Source: Stappia indica (GTDB lineage Bacteria > Pseudomonadota > Alphaproteobacteria > Rhizobiales > Stappiaceae). Taken from it: a stretch of 64,000 nt of DNA. Made by a program: the position numbers and the translations under genes. Below the pieces are notes generated by a model. The model made no database searches. It was not told the origin of the DNA and saw nothing but the letters and a program-made list of their open reading frames with translations. Below are positions 1 through 8,175 of this stretch, one piece after another (position 1 is the stretch's first letter; the number at the start of each line of letters is the position of its first letter). The stretch spans positions 2,232,001 to 2,296,000 of the forward strand of contig NZ_CP046908.1 of assembly GCF_009789575.1 (NCBI RefSeq), in the 5' to 3' direction.

Positions 1-911
1 CGGTCGCGATTGGCCGCTGCCCCGCCCGCGCCCTGGTAATAGGTCGCATCCACCTCGCCGCGCAGCTCCGCGCCGACGAGACCGAGGTCCCGGCGCAGCG
101 CCAGTCCGCCGCCGAGCGTATGGATTTCCTGGTCGCCGCCGGCCGATTCGGCCGTGCCGCGGTCCTGCATCGACAGACCGTAGCTGCCCGAAATGTCGAT
201 CTCGCTGCGCTCGCCGACTTCCAGCCGCAGCAAGGCATCGCTCGACACGTTGGGATCGGCCTCGAGCCCGCTGTCGGGATAGCCGGTATAGCTGCCGCGG
301 AAATTGATGCCGAGGCTGTGCCGCGACCAGTCGGACTGCACCCTGAGGCTCGGCGCGATGCGATAGGTCGCGCCGCTGTCGCCATTGGCATCGCCCGCCC
401 GGTTGTCCGACCAGCCGAGGCCGGTGAACAGTTCCGGATAGAGCAGGAAGGAGCCGACGCGCATGCCGCGCGGCTCGTCCCGCGTCGTGTCGCCGGCATA
501 AGCGGTGTTGGCGATGCGCCCGCCGCCGGCCAGCGCCGAGCGCCTCTGCACCGCGCGCAGCCGCTCGGAAAACGGCTGGACCGGCTCGGCCCGTCCGGTG
601 GTTGCCAGCGCCTGCGGCTCCTCGCCCGCGCCCGGGCCGATCTCGGAAATCGTGCCGCGCGTGCCGGCCCGCCCCTGCGCGGAAACGCCGTCCTCGCGGC
701 CCAGCGGATCGACCCCGTCCTCCGCCTCGCCGTCGAGCCCGGCATCGGTGGGCGCGCCCAGCGGCGCGGAGCCGAACAGCGAACCCGAGCCGGGCGCCGA
801 ACCGGAGCCAGAGCCGAAACCGGTGTCCTGCGCCTGGACGCGCGCGGCCATGGGCAGCTGCGCGGAAAGCAGCGCCATTACGGCTAGGGCGGAAAGGGCG
901 GTCCGTGTCAT
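1..911 (-). CDS. Outer-membrane beta-barrel protein, C-terminus beyond window
   Basis: Read leftward from the ATG at 911, the frame stays open to base 1, so at least 303 residues are present and the C-terminus is missing. The first ~30 residues form a Sec-type signal peptide (basic start, LSALAVMALLSAQ core, cleavage near AQA). A low-complexity Gly/Ser/Pro segment follows (GSGSGSAPGSGS), then alternating polar/hydrophobic strands with motifs such as FLLYPELFTGLGWSDN and LGINFRGSYTGY that are typical of OMP beta-barrels found beside polysaccharide genes in alphaproteobacteria. It is divergent from kdsD, which makes a sugar-phosphate precursor, so a role in surface polysaccharide export is plausible but inferred. 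Family membership is judged from pattern only; a generic OMP is the alternative. Confidence 0.75.
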   Translation of the reverse strand, partial: MTRTALSALAVMALLSAQLPMAARVQAQDTGFGSGSGSAPGSGSLFGSAPLGAPTDAGLDGEAEDGVDPLGREDGVSAQGRAGTRGTISEIGPGAGEEPQALATTGRAEPVQPFSERLRAVQRRSALAGGGRIANTAYAGDTTRDEPRGMRVGSFLLYPELFTGLGWSDNRAGDANGDSGATYRIAPSLRVQSDWSRHSLGINFRGSYTGYPDSGLEADPNVSSDALLRLEVGERSEIDISGSYGLSMQDRGTAESAGGDQEIHTLGGGLALRRDLGLVGAELRGEVDATYYQGAGGAAANRD

Positions 912-1091
912 TCTCGATCCAGAAGCGACATGCGGCCGGGCTGCGGCCTACTTTGGCCACGATAATGGTCTGTTAAGGTTAACGGAGCGTTGAGCACGCC
1001 GTGGCGGCGCTTCGCCCACCGCCCTTGCGAAAGCCCCCGGCTGGGGGGTAAGACGGGCGCAACCGAACATCGACACGGCCGGATCCGCTTC

Positions 1092-2099
1092 ATGACCGCA
1101 CCCTTAGCCCTCGACGCCTCCCCCGCCAGCGCCGGCCAGGACGCCTGTGCCTCCGCCCTGCGGACGATCGAGACCGAGGCAGCGGGACTGGCGACGCTGA
1201 AGGCGGCGCTCGGCAACGGCCTGTCGGAGCCCTTCGCCCGCGCGGTTGCGACCATCGCCGCCGCGCGCGGCCGGGTGATCGTCACCGGCATCGGCAAGAG
1301 CGGCCATGTCGGCGCCAAGATCGCCGCAACGCTCGCCTCCACCGGCACGCCGGCCTCCTTCGTCCATGCGACGGAAGCCAGCCACGGCGATCTCGGCATG
1401 ATCACCGACAACGACGTTGTGCTGGCGCTATCCTGGTCCGGCGAGACGCAGGAACTGGCCGCGACCATCGCCTATACGCGCCGTTTCAAGGTGCCGCTGG
1501 TCGCCATCACCTCGCGCGCCGAAAGCGCGCTGGGAACGGCCGCCGACATCGTGCTGGCGCTGCCCAAGGTCGAGGAGGCCTGCCCGCACGGCCTGGCGCC
1601 GACCACCTCCACCATCCTGCAGATGGCGACGGGCGACGCGCTGGCCATCGCGCTTCTGGAGGCGCGCGGCTTCACCGCCCAGGATTTCAAGGTCTATCAC
1701 CCCGGCGGCCGCCTCGGCGCCAGCCTGCTGCATGCCCGCGACGTGATGCACGGCGGCGAGAAACTGCCGCTCGCCACCCCGGCGACGACCATGCGCGACG
1801 CCATCGTGCTGATCACCCAGAAGGGCTTCGGCGTACTCGGCATCGTCGACGAGGCCGGACAGTTGGTCGGCATCATCACCGACGGCGACCTGCGCCGGCA
1901 TCTCAGCCACGATTTCCTCGACAAGACCGCCGGCGACGTCATGACCCGCGCACCGAAGACCATTCCCGGCGACATGCTGCTGGCCTCGGCGATGGAGTTC
2001 CTCAACCGGACCTCGATCACCGCCGTCTTCGTCGTCGAGGACGGCCGCCCGGTCGGCATCATCCACCTGCACGATCTGCTGCGGCACGGTGTCGCTTGA
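1092..2099 (+). CDS. kdsD: KpsF/GutQ-type D-arabinose 5-phosphate isomerase
   Basis: Interconverts ribulose 5-phosphate and arabinose 5-phosphate, the entry step to KDO for lipopolysaccharide or capsule. It has 335 residues, close to E. coli KdsD (328). An N-terminal SIS domain (~45-175) carries GRVIVTGIGKSGHVG and the SHGDLGMI and LSWSGET loops; two CBS domains follow (~205-330, FGVLGIVDEAGQLVGIITDGDLRR). I chose the ATG at 1092 over an in-frame TTG at 990 because the extra N-terminal residues do not resemble the family. The gene is divergent from the outer-membrane protein and 157 bp upstream of the stator pair. Confidence 0.93.
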   Translation: MTAPLALDASPASAGQDACASALRTIETEAAGLATLKAALGNGLSEPFARAVATIAAARGRVIVTGIGKSGHVGAKIAATLASTGTPASFVHATEASHGDLGMITDNDVVLALSWSGETQELAATIAYTRRFKVPLVAITSRAESALGTAADIVLALPKVEEACPHGLAPTTSTILQMATGDALAIALLEARGFTAQDFKVYHPGGRLGASLLHARDVMHGGEKLPLATPATTMRDAIVLITQKGFGVLGIVDEAGQLVGIITDGDLRRHLSHDFLDKTAGDVMTRAPKTIPGDMLLASAMEFLNRTSITAVFVVEDGRPVGIIHLHDLLRHGVA

Positions 2100-2256
2100 G
2101 GCATTCTTGACGCGAAGCGGCCGTCACCCTCGCGATTTTTTCCGATTACGCAGCGAATTTCCCGTCCTCCCTTTAGGGATTGATTAGCCACGCCCTGCCT
2201 ATGATCGCCTCCAGGTCCGCAACCGGACCACGGGTTTGTTCGGAGAGTGGCACGGC

Positions 2257-3024
2257 ATGGATCTCGGTTCGATCATCGGCATCGTTGCAGCATTTGTGGT
2301 CGTCCTCATCGCCATCATGCTGGGCGGCAACCTCACGCAGTTCATCGACGTCCCCTCCATCCTGATCGTCATCGGCGGCGGTTTCGCCGCGACCCTGGTG
2401 CGCTTTCCGCTGGCCGGCATCGGCGGCGCCTTCGTGGTCGGCGGCAAGGTCGCCTTCACCCACAAGAAGTCGAGCCCGCGCGACCTGATCGAGGAGATCA
2501 GCACCCTTGCCGACATCGTCCGCAAGTCCGGCCCGCTGGGCCTGGAAAATGTCGAGGTGAGCGATCCGACGCTGGCCAAGGGCGTGCAATACATCGCAGA
2601 CGGCTACGAGGGCGAGTTCATCAAGGACGCCATGGAGCGCGACCGCGATCTTTACCTCGACCGGTTGCAGGAGGGGCGCAAGGTGTTCAAGGCGCTCGGC
2701 GATTCCGCCCCCGCCTTCGGCATGATCGGCACCCTGGTCGGCCTGGTGCAGATGCTCGCGACCATGGACGATCCCTCGACCATCGGTCCGTCGATGGCCA
2801 TCGCGCTGCTGACGACGCTCTACGGCGCCTTGATCGCCAACGTCATCTGCCTGCCGCTGGTCGACAAGCTCGATTCGAAATTCGAGACGGAAGAGGTCAA
2901 CCAGACCCTCGTCATCGACGGCATCCTGCAGATCCGCGAGAACAAGAGCCCGGCCCTGATCCGCGACATGCTGATCGCCTACCTGCCGGAAAAGGCCCGC
3001 GCCGAGTTCGCGGAAGCCGCCTGA
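2257..3024 (+). CDS. motA: MotA/PomA-type flagellar motor stator protein
   Basis: Inner-membrane ion-channel subunit of the flagellar stator. It has 255 residues, the length of PomA/short MotA. The N-terminus begins MDLGSIIGIVAAF, much like Na+-type PomA. Membrane segments lie near 3-25, 30-50, 150-172 and 180-205, with a charged cytoplasmic loop between. The typical MotA segment SAPAFGMIGTLVGLVQML starts near 149. The ATG at 2257 is preceded by GGAGAG at ~2242. It lies 40 bp before its MotB partner. No other flagellar genes are in the window, so it may be a second stator set. Ion choice (H+ or Na+) cannot be settled from this alone. Confidence 0.88.
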   Translation: MDLGSIIGIVAAFVVVLIAIMLGGNLTQFIDVPSILIVIGGGFAATLVRFPLAGIGGAFVVGGKVAFTHKKSSPRDLIEEISTLADIVRKSGPLGLENVEVSDPTLAKGVQYIADGYEGEFIKDAMERDRDLYLDRLQEGRKVFKALGDSAPAFGMIGTLVGLVQMLATMDDPSTIGPSMAIALLTTLYGALIANVICLPLVDKLDSKFETEEVNQTLVIDGILQIRENKSPALIRDMLIAYLPEKARAEFAEAA

Positions 3025-3064
3025 TCCACGGCACGACACCTCACGCGACGGAGACCGGCGCATC

Positions 3065-3919
3065 ATGGCCAGAAAGAAGAACGCAGGCGGCGGCGGTGCC
3101 CCGGAATGGCTGGTCACCTTCGCCGACCTGATGTCCCTGCTCGTGTGCTTCTTCGTGCTGATCATCTCCTTCTCGATCCAGGACAAGCAGAAGCTGCAGA
3201 TCGTCGCCGGCTCGATGCGCGAGGCCTTCGGCGTCAAGGAAACCTCCCGGCGCACCGGCATCATCGAGGTCGAGGGCATCCCGGTCCGCGACTACATGAA
3301 GGACATCACCCAGGTTCCCGAAGAGCTCGATTCCGACTTCTCGCAGGAGCGCCACGAGCAGCGCCGCAAGCAGGGCCCGGAAGCCAACACCCACGACGTG
3401 CGCAAGTCGGACATCGAGCATCCGCGCCAGTTCGCCACCGCCGCGGCCTCCCTGCGCCAGGCCTGGCAGGAAATGCCCGACATCACCGAGATCTCCTCCA
3501 ACATCATCCTGGAGGAGACCGAGGAGGGCCTGAACATCAGCCTCGTCGACCAGGACGGCCGCTCGATGTTCCCGGAAGGCTCGAAATATCCGTACGAGCT
3601 GACCCGCCGGCTGCTGGCGAAGATGGCCCCGGTCATCGGCCGGATGCCGAACCGCATCCAGATCACCGGCCACACCACCTCGGGCGGCATCGCGATCAAC
3701 CCGAGCTACACCAACTGGGAACTCTCGGCCGACCGCGCCAATGCCGCACGCCAGATTCTCACCGAATACGGCGTGCCGGCCGACCGGTTCTACGGCGTCG
3801 TCGGCAAGTCCGACAGCGAGCCGCTGTTCCCCAACGATCCCTATCTCGCCGCCAACCGCCGCATCGGCATCCTGTTGATGCGCGAGGAACCGCCGATCCC
3901 GCTCGGCCACAATCCGTAA
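3065..3919 (+). CDS. motB: MotB/PomB-type stator protein with OmpA-like domain
   Basis: Peptidoglycan-anchoring stator subunit. It has 284 residues. The short cytoplasmic N-terminus leads into one membrane helix starting WLVTFADLMSLL; Asp21 is the ion-binding aspartate conserved in MotB/PomB. A periplasmic linker (~45-150) follows, then an OmpA-like peptidoglycan-binding domain (~155-280) with RIQITGHTTSGG and LSADRANAARQIL. Starting MARKKN with GAPEWLVTFADL is typical of alphaproteobacterial MotB-like proteins. It is translated from an ATG 40 bp after motA and followed within 50 bp by a strong hairpin terminator. Confidence 0.9.
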   Translation: MARKKNAGGGGAPEWLVTFADLMSLLVCFFVLIISFSIQDKQKLQIVAGSMREAFGVKETSRRTGIIEVEGIPVRDYMKDITQVPEELDSDFSQERHEQRRKQGPEANTHDVRKSDIEHPRQFATAAASLRQAWQEMPDITEISSNIILEETEEGLNISLVDQDGRSMFPEGSKYPYELTRRLLAKMAPVIGRMPNRIQITGHTTSGGIAINPSYTNWELSADRANAARQILTEYGVPADRFYGVVGKSDSEPLFPNDPYLAANRRIGILLMREEPPIPLGHNP

Positions 3920-3964
3920 GGGCGAGGGCCGGACGACGGCAGGAAGACGCAGCCGAACACGACG

Positions 3965-3990
3965 AAGGGCCGGGAATTCCCGGCCCTTTC
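3965..3990. terminator. Bidirectional Rho-independent terminator
   Basis: Palindrome GGGCCGGGAATTCCCGGCCC (3967-3986) flanked by AA on the left and TTT on the right. It sits between the converging motB (+) and nfeD (-) genes, so it can serve both transcripts. Confidence 0.75.
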
Positions 3991-4041
3991 GCGTTGTTTG
4001 CGCTTGTTTTTTTGCGGCAGGCGGTCCGGGCGCCCGTGCCG

Positions 4042-4065
4042 GTCAGCTCTCGAGTCAGCTCTCGA
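4042..4065. repeat. Perfect 12-bp tandem duplication over the nfeD stop codon
   Basis: GTCAGCTCTCGA occurs twice back to back (4042-4053 and 4054-4065). On the coding (minus) strand the unit contains the last codons Glu-Ser and the TGA stop of nfeD; the second copy lies immediately after the stop and repeats an in-frame TGA. It is probably a small slippage duplication. Confidence 0.8.
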
Positions 4066-4513
4066 CGGGCGCGACCACCAGCGTGCTGCCGTCGACCCCG
4101 ACCACGCGGATGCGCGTGCCGGCCGGGCAGTCGAGCCCGCTCACCCGCCAGACGCTGTCGTCGACCCGGACCGAGCCCTGCCCGCCGGAGATCGGCGCGG
4201 CCAGCACGAATTCGCGGCCCACCATGCGCGCGCCGCGCTGGTTGAGCCCGGCCTCCTCGCCCTCGGTGCCTTGCCGGCGCATGTAGATGCGCCCCATCAC
4301 GACGGCGACCACCGACAGCAATCCGAACAGCACGATCTCGAGCTGCCAGGGCATTTCGACCAGGATCGCCAGCGTGCCGACGACGATGGCCGCAAGCCCG
4401 AACCACAGGAAGAACGTGCCCGGCGCCAGAACCTCGAGGCCGAGCAGGAGCAGACCGCCGATCCACCAGATCCACGGGCCCAGCTCCATGACCAGACGCT
4501 CGATCATGCTCAT
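4055..4513 (-). CDS. NfeD family membrane protein
   Basis: 152 residues. Two or three N-terminal membrane helices (~10-35, ~38-75 with [15 protein letters not shown]), then a basic turn (GRIYMRRQ) and a C-terminal OB-fold domain (~85-150) with [21 protein letters not shown]. NfeD proteins partner SPFH/stomatin proteins; here the gene overlaps the end of qmcA by ATGA (4510-4513), the usual qmcA-nfeD (QmcA-YbbK) pair. Its role is likely in membrane microdomain quality control, inferred from the family. The last codons carry a 12-bp duplication. Confidence 0.9.
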   Translation of the reverse strand: MSMIERLVMELGPWIWWIGGLLLLGLEVLAPGTFFLWFGLAAIVVGTLAILVEMPWQLEIVLFGLLSVVAVVMGRIYMRRQGTEGEEAGLNQRGARMVGREFVLAAPISGGQGSVRVDDSVWRVSGLDCPAGTRIRVVGVDGSTLVVAPVES

Positions 4514-5514
4514 CCCCGCGGCTCGCTGCCGTCACGCGAAGGCCCGCTGGTCGTGGGCACGCTGCCGCGCGTGCGCGACGACGAGCGGTCGGTGCCGAAG
4601 GCCTCCTTGGCGATCTCGGCGATGCCCGAGAGCGAGCCAAGGATGGCGGTGGTCTCGGTCGGCAGGATCAGGAGCTTCTGGTTGGGCGAACGGGCGAACT
4701 GGCCGAGCGCCTCCACATATTTGTTGGCGACGAAATAGTTGATCGCCTGCATGTCGCCGGCGGCAATCGCCTCGCTGACCATGCGGGTCGCGTTGGCCTC
4801 GGCCTCGGCGGAGCGTTCCCGCGCCTCCGCGTCGCGGAACGCGGCCTCGCGCCGGCCTTCCGCCTCCAGGATCAGCGATTGCTTCTCGCCTTCCGCCTGC
4901 AGGATCTCCGAGGCCCGCTTGCCCTCCGCTTCCAGGATCGAGGCGCGCTTTTCGCGCTCCGCCTTCATCTGCCGGCCCATCGCCTCAACGAGGTCCCGCG
5001 GCGGGTTGATGTCCTTGATCTCGATGCGGGTCATCTTGATGCCCCAGGGCGAGGCCGCCGCATCCACCACCCGCAGCAGGCGGGCGTTGATCTCGTCGCG
5101 GTTGGACAGCAGCTCGTCCAGGTCCATCGAGCCCATGACCGAGCGGATATTGGTCATGGTCAGGTTGAGGATCGCGTTTTCCAGGCCCGAGACCTCGTAG
5201 GCCGCGCGCGCCGCGTCCAGCACCTGGTAGAAGGTGACGCCGTCGGCGCTCACCGTGGCATTGTCGCGGGTGATCACTTCCTGCGTCGGGACGTCGAGCA
5301 CCTGCTCCATCATGTTGATCTGATGGCCGATGCGATCCACGAAGGGAACGATGATGTTGAGGCCTGGGTTCAGCGTCTTGCGATACCGGCCGAAGCGCTC
5401 GACGGTGTAGTTGTAGCCCTGCGGCACGGTCTTGACGCCTGCCAGGACCACAAGGACCAGCAGGACGAGCAGCACCAGCACGAGGATATCGAAACCGAAA
5501 AGGCCTTCGAGCAT
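4510..5514 (-). CDS. qmcA: SPFH/Band 7 membrane protein, QmcA-like
   Basis: 334 residues. One N-terminal hydrophobic anchor ([18 protein letters not shown], ~10-27), then the Band 7/SPFH domain (~28-190) with [22 protein letters not shown] and [21 protein letters not shown] charged coiled-coil follows (~190-260) with repeated [20 protein letters not shown] units. The tail after ~305 is Ser/Arg/Gly-rich and disordered. Family members form large oligomers at membranes and affect FtsH proteolysis. Translationally coupled to nfeD. Confidence 0.92.
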   Translation of the reverse strand: MLEGLFGFDILVLVLLVLLVLVVLAGVKTVPQGYNYTVERFGRYRKTLNPGLNIIVPFVDRIGHQINMMEQVLDVPTQEVITRDNATVSADGVTFYQVLDAARAAYEVSGLENAILNLTMTNIRSVMGSMDLDELLSNRDEINARLLRVVDAAASPWGIKMTRIEIKDINPPRDLVEAMGRQMKAEREKRASILEAEGKRASEILQAEGEKQSLILEAEGRREAAFRDAEARERSAEAEANATRMVSEAIAAGDMQAINYFVANKYVEALGQFARSPNQKLLILPTETTAILGSLSGIAEIAKEAFGTDRSSSRTRGSVPTTSGPSRDGSEPRG

Positions 5515-5682
5515 CTTGCGTCACCTTCACCAGGGCCGCACTGCCGTGCGGCGGAACGGATTGCAGGCCGGTCGCGCGCAGCCGGACGGCCCGCCGTTAC
5601 ATGTACCCGGCGGGCCCCGATCTGCAAGCGCAAGCGTCATGCGATGGTGAAGAAGACCGCTGCTAACGGCGGGTCGAACGGC

Positions 5683-6783
5683 TCAGATCCAGCCGGACAG
5701 CTCGCGCTGCACCAGGGTCCGGATCACGTTCATGCCGTCGTCGCTGTCGTTGAGGCACGGGATATGCGCGAAATTGTCGCCGCCATTCTCGTGGAAGATC
5801 TCCCCGGCCTCGCCGGCGATTTCCTCCAGCGTTTCCAGGCAATCGGCGACGAAACCCGGGTTCATCACCGCGATGTTGCGGGTGCCGGCCTTGGCCATCG
5901 CCTCCACGGTCTTGTCCGTGTAGGGCTGCAGCCACTCCTCGGGACCGAAACGCGACTGGAAGGTGATCTTCAGCTTGTCCTCGGACCAGCCGAGCCGCTC
6001 GCGCAGCAGCCGCGTCGTCTTGTGGCAATGGCAATGATAGGGATCGCCCTTGCGGAAATAGGACTGCGGGATGCCGTGATAGGAGGCGATCACCGTCTCG
6101 GGCTCGAAATCGAGGCCGGCAAGCGTCTTCTCGATCGAACTGGCCAGCGCGTCGATATAGACCGGGTCGTCGTGATAGGGCGGCACGGTCCGCAGCGCCG
6201 GCTGCCAGCGCAGCTTCAAAAGCTCGCGGAACACCACGTCGTTCACGGTCGCCGTGGTCGAGGCCGAATATTGCGGATAGAGCGGGAAGACCAGCAGGCG
6301 GTCGCAGCCCTCTTCGCGCAGCTTCGCCAGCTTGTCCGGGATCGAGGGCTGACCGTAGCGCATCGCCCAGTCGACCACGATGCGCTCGTCGACGCCGGCC
6401 ATGGCGGCGGCGAGCTTGTCCGACTGGGAGCGGGTGATCGTGCGCAGCGGCGATTCGTCGAGCTCCCGGTTCCAGATCTCGTCGTAGGCCTTGCCGGATT
6501 TCTTCGGCCGCGTGTTGAGGACGATGCCGAAGAGGATCGGATACCACAGCGCCTTCGGCCACTCGATCACGCGCTTGTCCGTCAGGAACTCCTTCAGATA
6601 GCGGCGCATGGAGCGGAAGTCGGTGCCGTCGGGCGTGCCGAGATTGACGACGAGAACGCCGATCTTGCCCGCCTTGACGCCGGGATGGCCGGCCGGCAGC
6701 TGCACCTTGCCCATCTCGCGACGTCTCGTTTCCCGCTCGCTGTCGTCCATCACGCTCATGCTGTCCATCTCGTTCCCGATCAC
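5683..6783 (-). CDS. hemH: Ferrochelatase (protoheme ferro-lyase)
   Basis: Last step of heme synthesis: inserts Fe2+ into protoporphyrin IX. 366 residues from the first ATG; the family core starts at ~40 (KIGVLVVNLGTPDGTD), so a start at an internal Met (such as residue 6, 9 or 24) is equally possible. Signature SYHGIPQSYF carries the catalytic His (~236); ITFQSRFGPEEWLQPYTD and the NPGFVADCLETLEEI motif with the active-site Glu (~320) are all present. HCHCHK (~250-255) is a common feature of bacterial members. The gene stands alone, with 255 bp upstream shared divergently with a receiver protein. Confidence 0.95.
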   Translation of the reverse strand: MIGNEMDSMSVMDDSERETRRREMGKVQLPAGHPGVKAGKIGVLVVNLGTPDGTDFRSMRRYLKEFLTDKRVIEWPKALWYPILFGIVLNTRPKKSGKAYDEIWNRELDESPLRTITRSQSDKLAAAMAGVDERIVVDWAMRYGQPSIPDKLAKLREEGCDRLLVFPLYPQYSASTTATVNDVVFRELLKLRWQPALRTVPPYHDDPVYIDALASSIEKTLAGLDFEPETVIASYHGIPQSYFRKGDPYHCHCHKTTRLLRERLGWSEDKLKITFQSRFGPEEWLQPYTDKTVEAMAKAGTRNIAVMNPGFVADCLETLEEIAGEAGEIFHENGGDNFAHIPCLNDSDDGMNVIRTLVQRELSGWI

Positions 6784-7038
6784 ATTCCGGTCCGGCTGAG
6801 CGGCACATAAGGCGCAGAAGCCGGATGGTCTATATCCTAGTTGTTTGTACGCAGGCCCTGCCCGGAAGGTTCATCCGCAAGCGCGACAGGCTGACGCAGG
6901 CAAACAATCGCTCCAGCCCTACGTCCGCGTTAACGGTCCTTTCAAAACAGATCGTCAAAATTGTCGATACTACCAAGGCTCGGCCATGGCTCCCGGTTGC
7001 GGGAGGTGCCTGCAAGCCGTCTACCGGGAAGAGATGCC

Positions 7039-7542
7039 GTGAAGAACGAGAAGGTCCTTCTCATCGAGGACAGCGCATTCACGCGCCGGCTGTTGCGCGG
7101 CATGCTGAAGGATCTCGGTTTCCAGGCCGTCACCGAAGCCTCCGATGGCCTGGAGGCCGAAAAACTCCTGAAACTGCACCGTTTCGATGCCATGCTGATC
7201 GACTGGCGCATGCCGCGGCAGGACGGCGCCGAGTTCCTGGCACGGCTGCGCGCGCACGACAATCCGGTCACCGCCGCGACGCCGGCGATCATCATCAGCG
7301 CCCATGTCGACCTGGCGCTGCTGCAGAAGGCGGCAACGCTCGGCGCCCAGTCGGTGGTCGTGAAGCCGTTTTCGCTGCAGGTCCTCAAGTCGCATATCGA
7401 CGCCGCCCTCGCCCGGCCGATCGACCGCGCGGTGCCCGACGCCAGATCCGGCGCCCGGCCGGCGGCGCAACCCGAGCCCGTTGCCGTTCCCGAGCCGGGG
7501 CCTGCCCCGGAAGACGACGCCTACGAAGTCGTCTTCCTCTAG
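7039..7542 (+). CDS. Stand-alone response-regulator receiver protein with Pro/Ala-rich tail
   Basis: About 167 residues. A CheY-like receiver domain fills residues 1-125: acidic pair E10/D11 (VLLIEDSAFTRR), phospho-acceptor Asp55 (MLIDWRMPRQDG), and the VVVKPFS lysine. The last ~40 residues are Pro/Ala/Glu-rich (PAAQPEPVAVPEPGPAPEDD) with no output domain. I chose the GTG at 7039 because GGGAAGAG lies just before it and residue 1 abuts the receiver fold; an in-frame TTG at 6961 would add 26 unrelated residues. No kinase gene is adjacent. It converges with a second receiver gene. Confidence 0.82.
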   Translation: MKNEKVLLIEDSAFTRRLLRGMLKDLGFQAVTEASDGLEAEKLLKLHRFDAMLIDWRMPRQDGAEFLARLRAHDNPVTAATPAIIISAHVDLALLQKAATLGAQSVVVKPFSLQVLKSHIDAALARPIDRAVPDARSGARPAAQPEPVAVPEPGPAPEDDAYEVVFL

Positions 7543-7573
7543 AACCGGGCTAGGCCAGCCAAGTCAGGCCCGT

Positions 7574-8071
7574 TCACTCGCCGCGATAGCGCTCGGCGAC
7601 GCGGAACCAGAACTCGACGATGGTGTGCAGCACCTCGCTCATGCCGGCCAGGCTGTCGGCCTTGGTGACGACGGCATTGGCGCCTGCCGCGTAGGCGCGG
7701 CGGATGGTCACCGGATCGTCGGCGGTGGTGAAGACGCAGACCGGCACCGCGCTGAGCCGGGCATGCTGGCGCAGCTTGGCCAGAAACTCGGTTCCCGTCA
7801 TCACCGGCAGGTTGAGATCGAGCAGAATGAGATCCGGCGCGGGAGACCCGGCCGCGACCGCCCGGTTGAGATGGTCGAGCGCCTCGGCACCGTCCGAGGC
7901 GACTTCGAGACGCACCGGCACGCTGGAGGCCCTCAGCGACTGGCGGATGATGGTCACGTCGTCCGGATCGTCCTCGACCAGCAACACGAAAGCGCTGTCG
8001 GCAGCCTTCTCCGCTTCATCCTGCATGGTATCGCTCGTCCGCACCTGAGGCCGTCCGTCGGCCATCGCCAT
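7574..8071 (-). CDS. Stand-alone response-regulator receiver protein (Rcp1-like)
   Basis: About 165 residues from the ATG at 8071; starts at 8149 and 8026 are also in frame. One receiver domain with acidic VLLVEDDPDDV (the EDDPDD pattern seen in phytochrome-associated and other single-domain regulators), phospho-acceptor Asp85 (ILLDLNLPVMTG), switch Thr in VCVFTTADD and Lys in VVTKADS. No DNA-binding or enzymatic output domain. It converges with the receiver at 7039-7542 with only ~30 bp between, and no sensor kinase is near. Its partner is unknown. Confidence 0.82.
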   Translation of the reverse strand: MAMADGRPQVRTSDTMQDEAEKAADSAFVLLVEDDPDDVTIIRQSLRASSVPVRLEVASDGAEALDHLNRAVAAGSPAPDLILLDLNLPVMTGTEFLAKLRQHARLSAVPVCVFTTADDPVTIRRAYAAGANAVVTKADSLAGMSEVLHTIVEFWFRVAERYRGE

Positions 8072-8175
8072 CGGGTCCCGTGCAACCGGGGTCCCCTTGC
8101 ATAGGCCAGGGCGTTGCAACTGCGCAAGGGGCGAGGACGACGGCGCCACCTGGAGAGGCGGTCGCCGAAGGGCCT

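Noticed and set aside
960-985. CtrA-like motif (ATAA-N7-TTAA and TTAAGGTTAAC) in the region upstream of kdsD
   Set aside because: Only one full half-site plus a degenerate one; TTAA-N7-TTAA is not met exactly.
120-993. Several rightward frames in the first kilobase
   Set aside because: Low-complexity Arg/Ala/Pro translations antisense to the outer-membrane protein gene.
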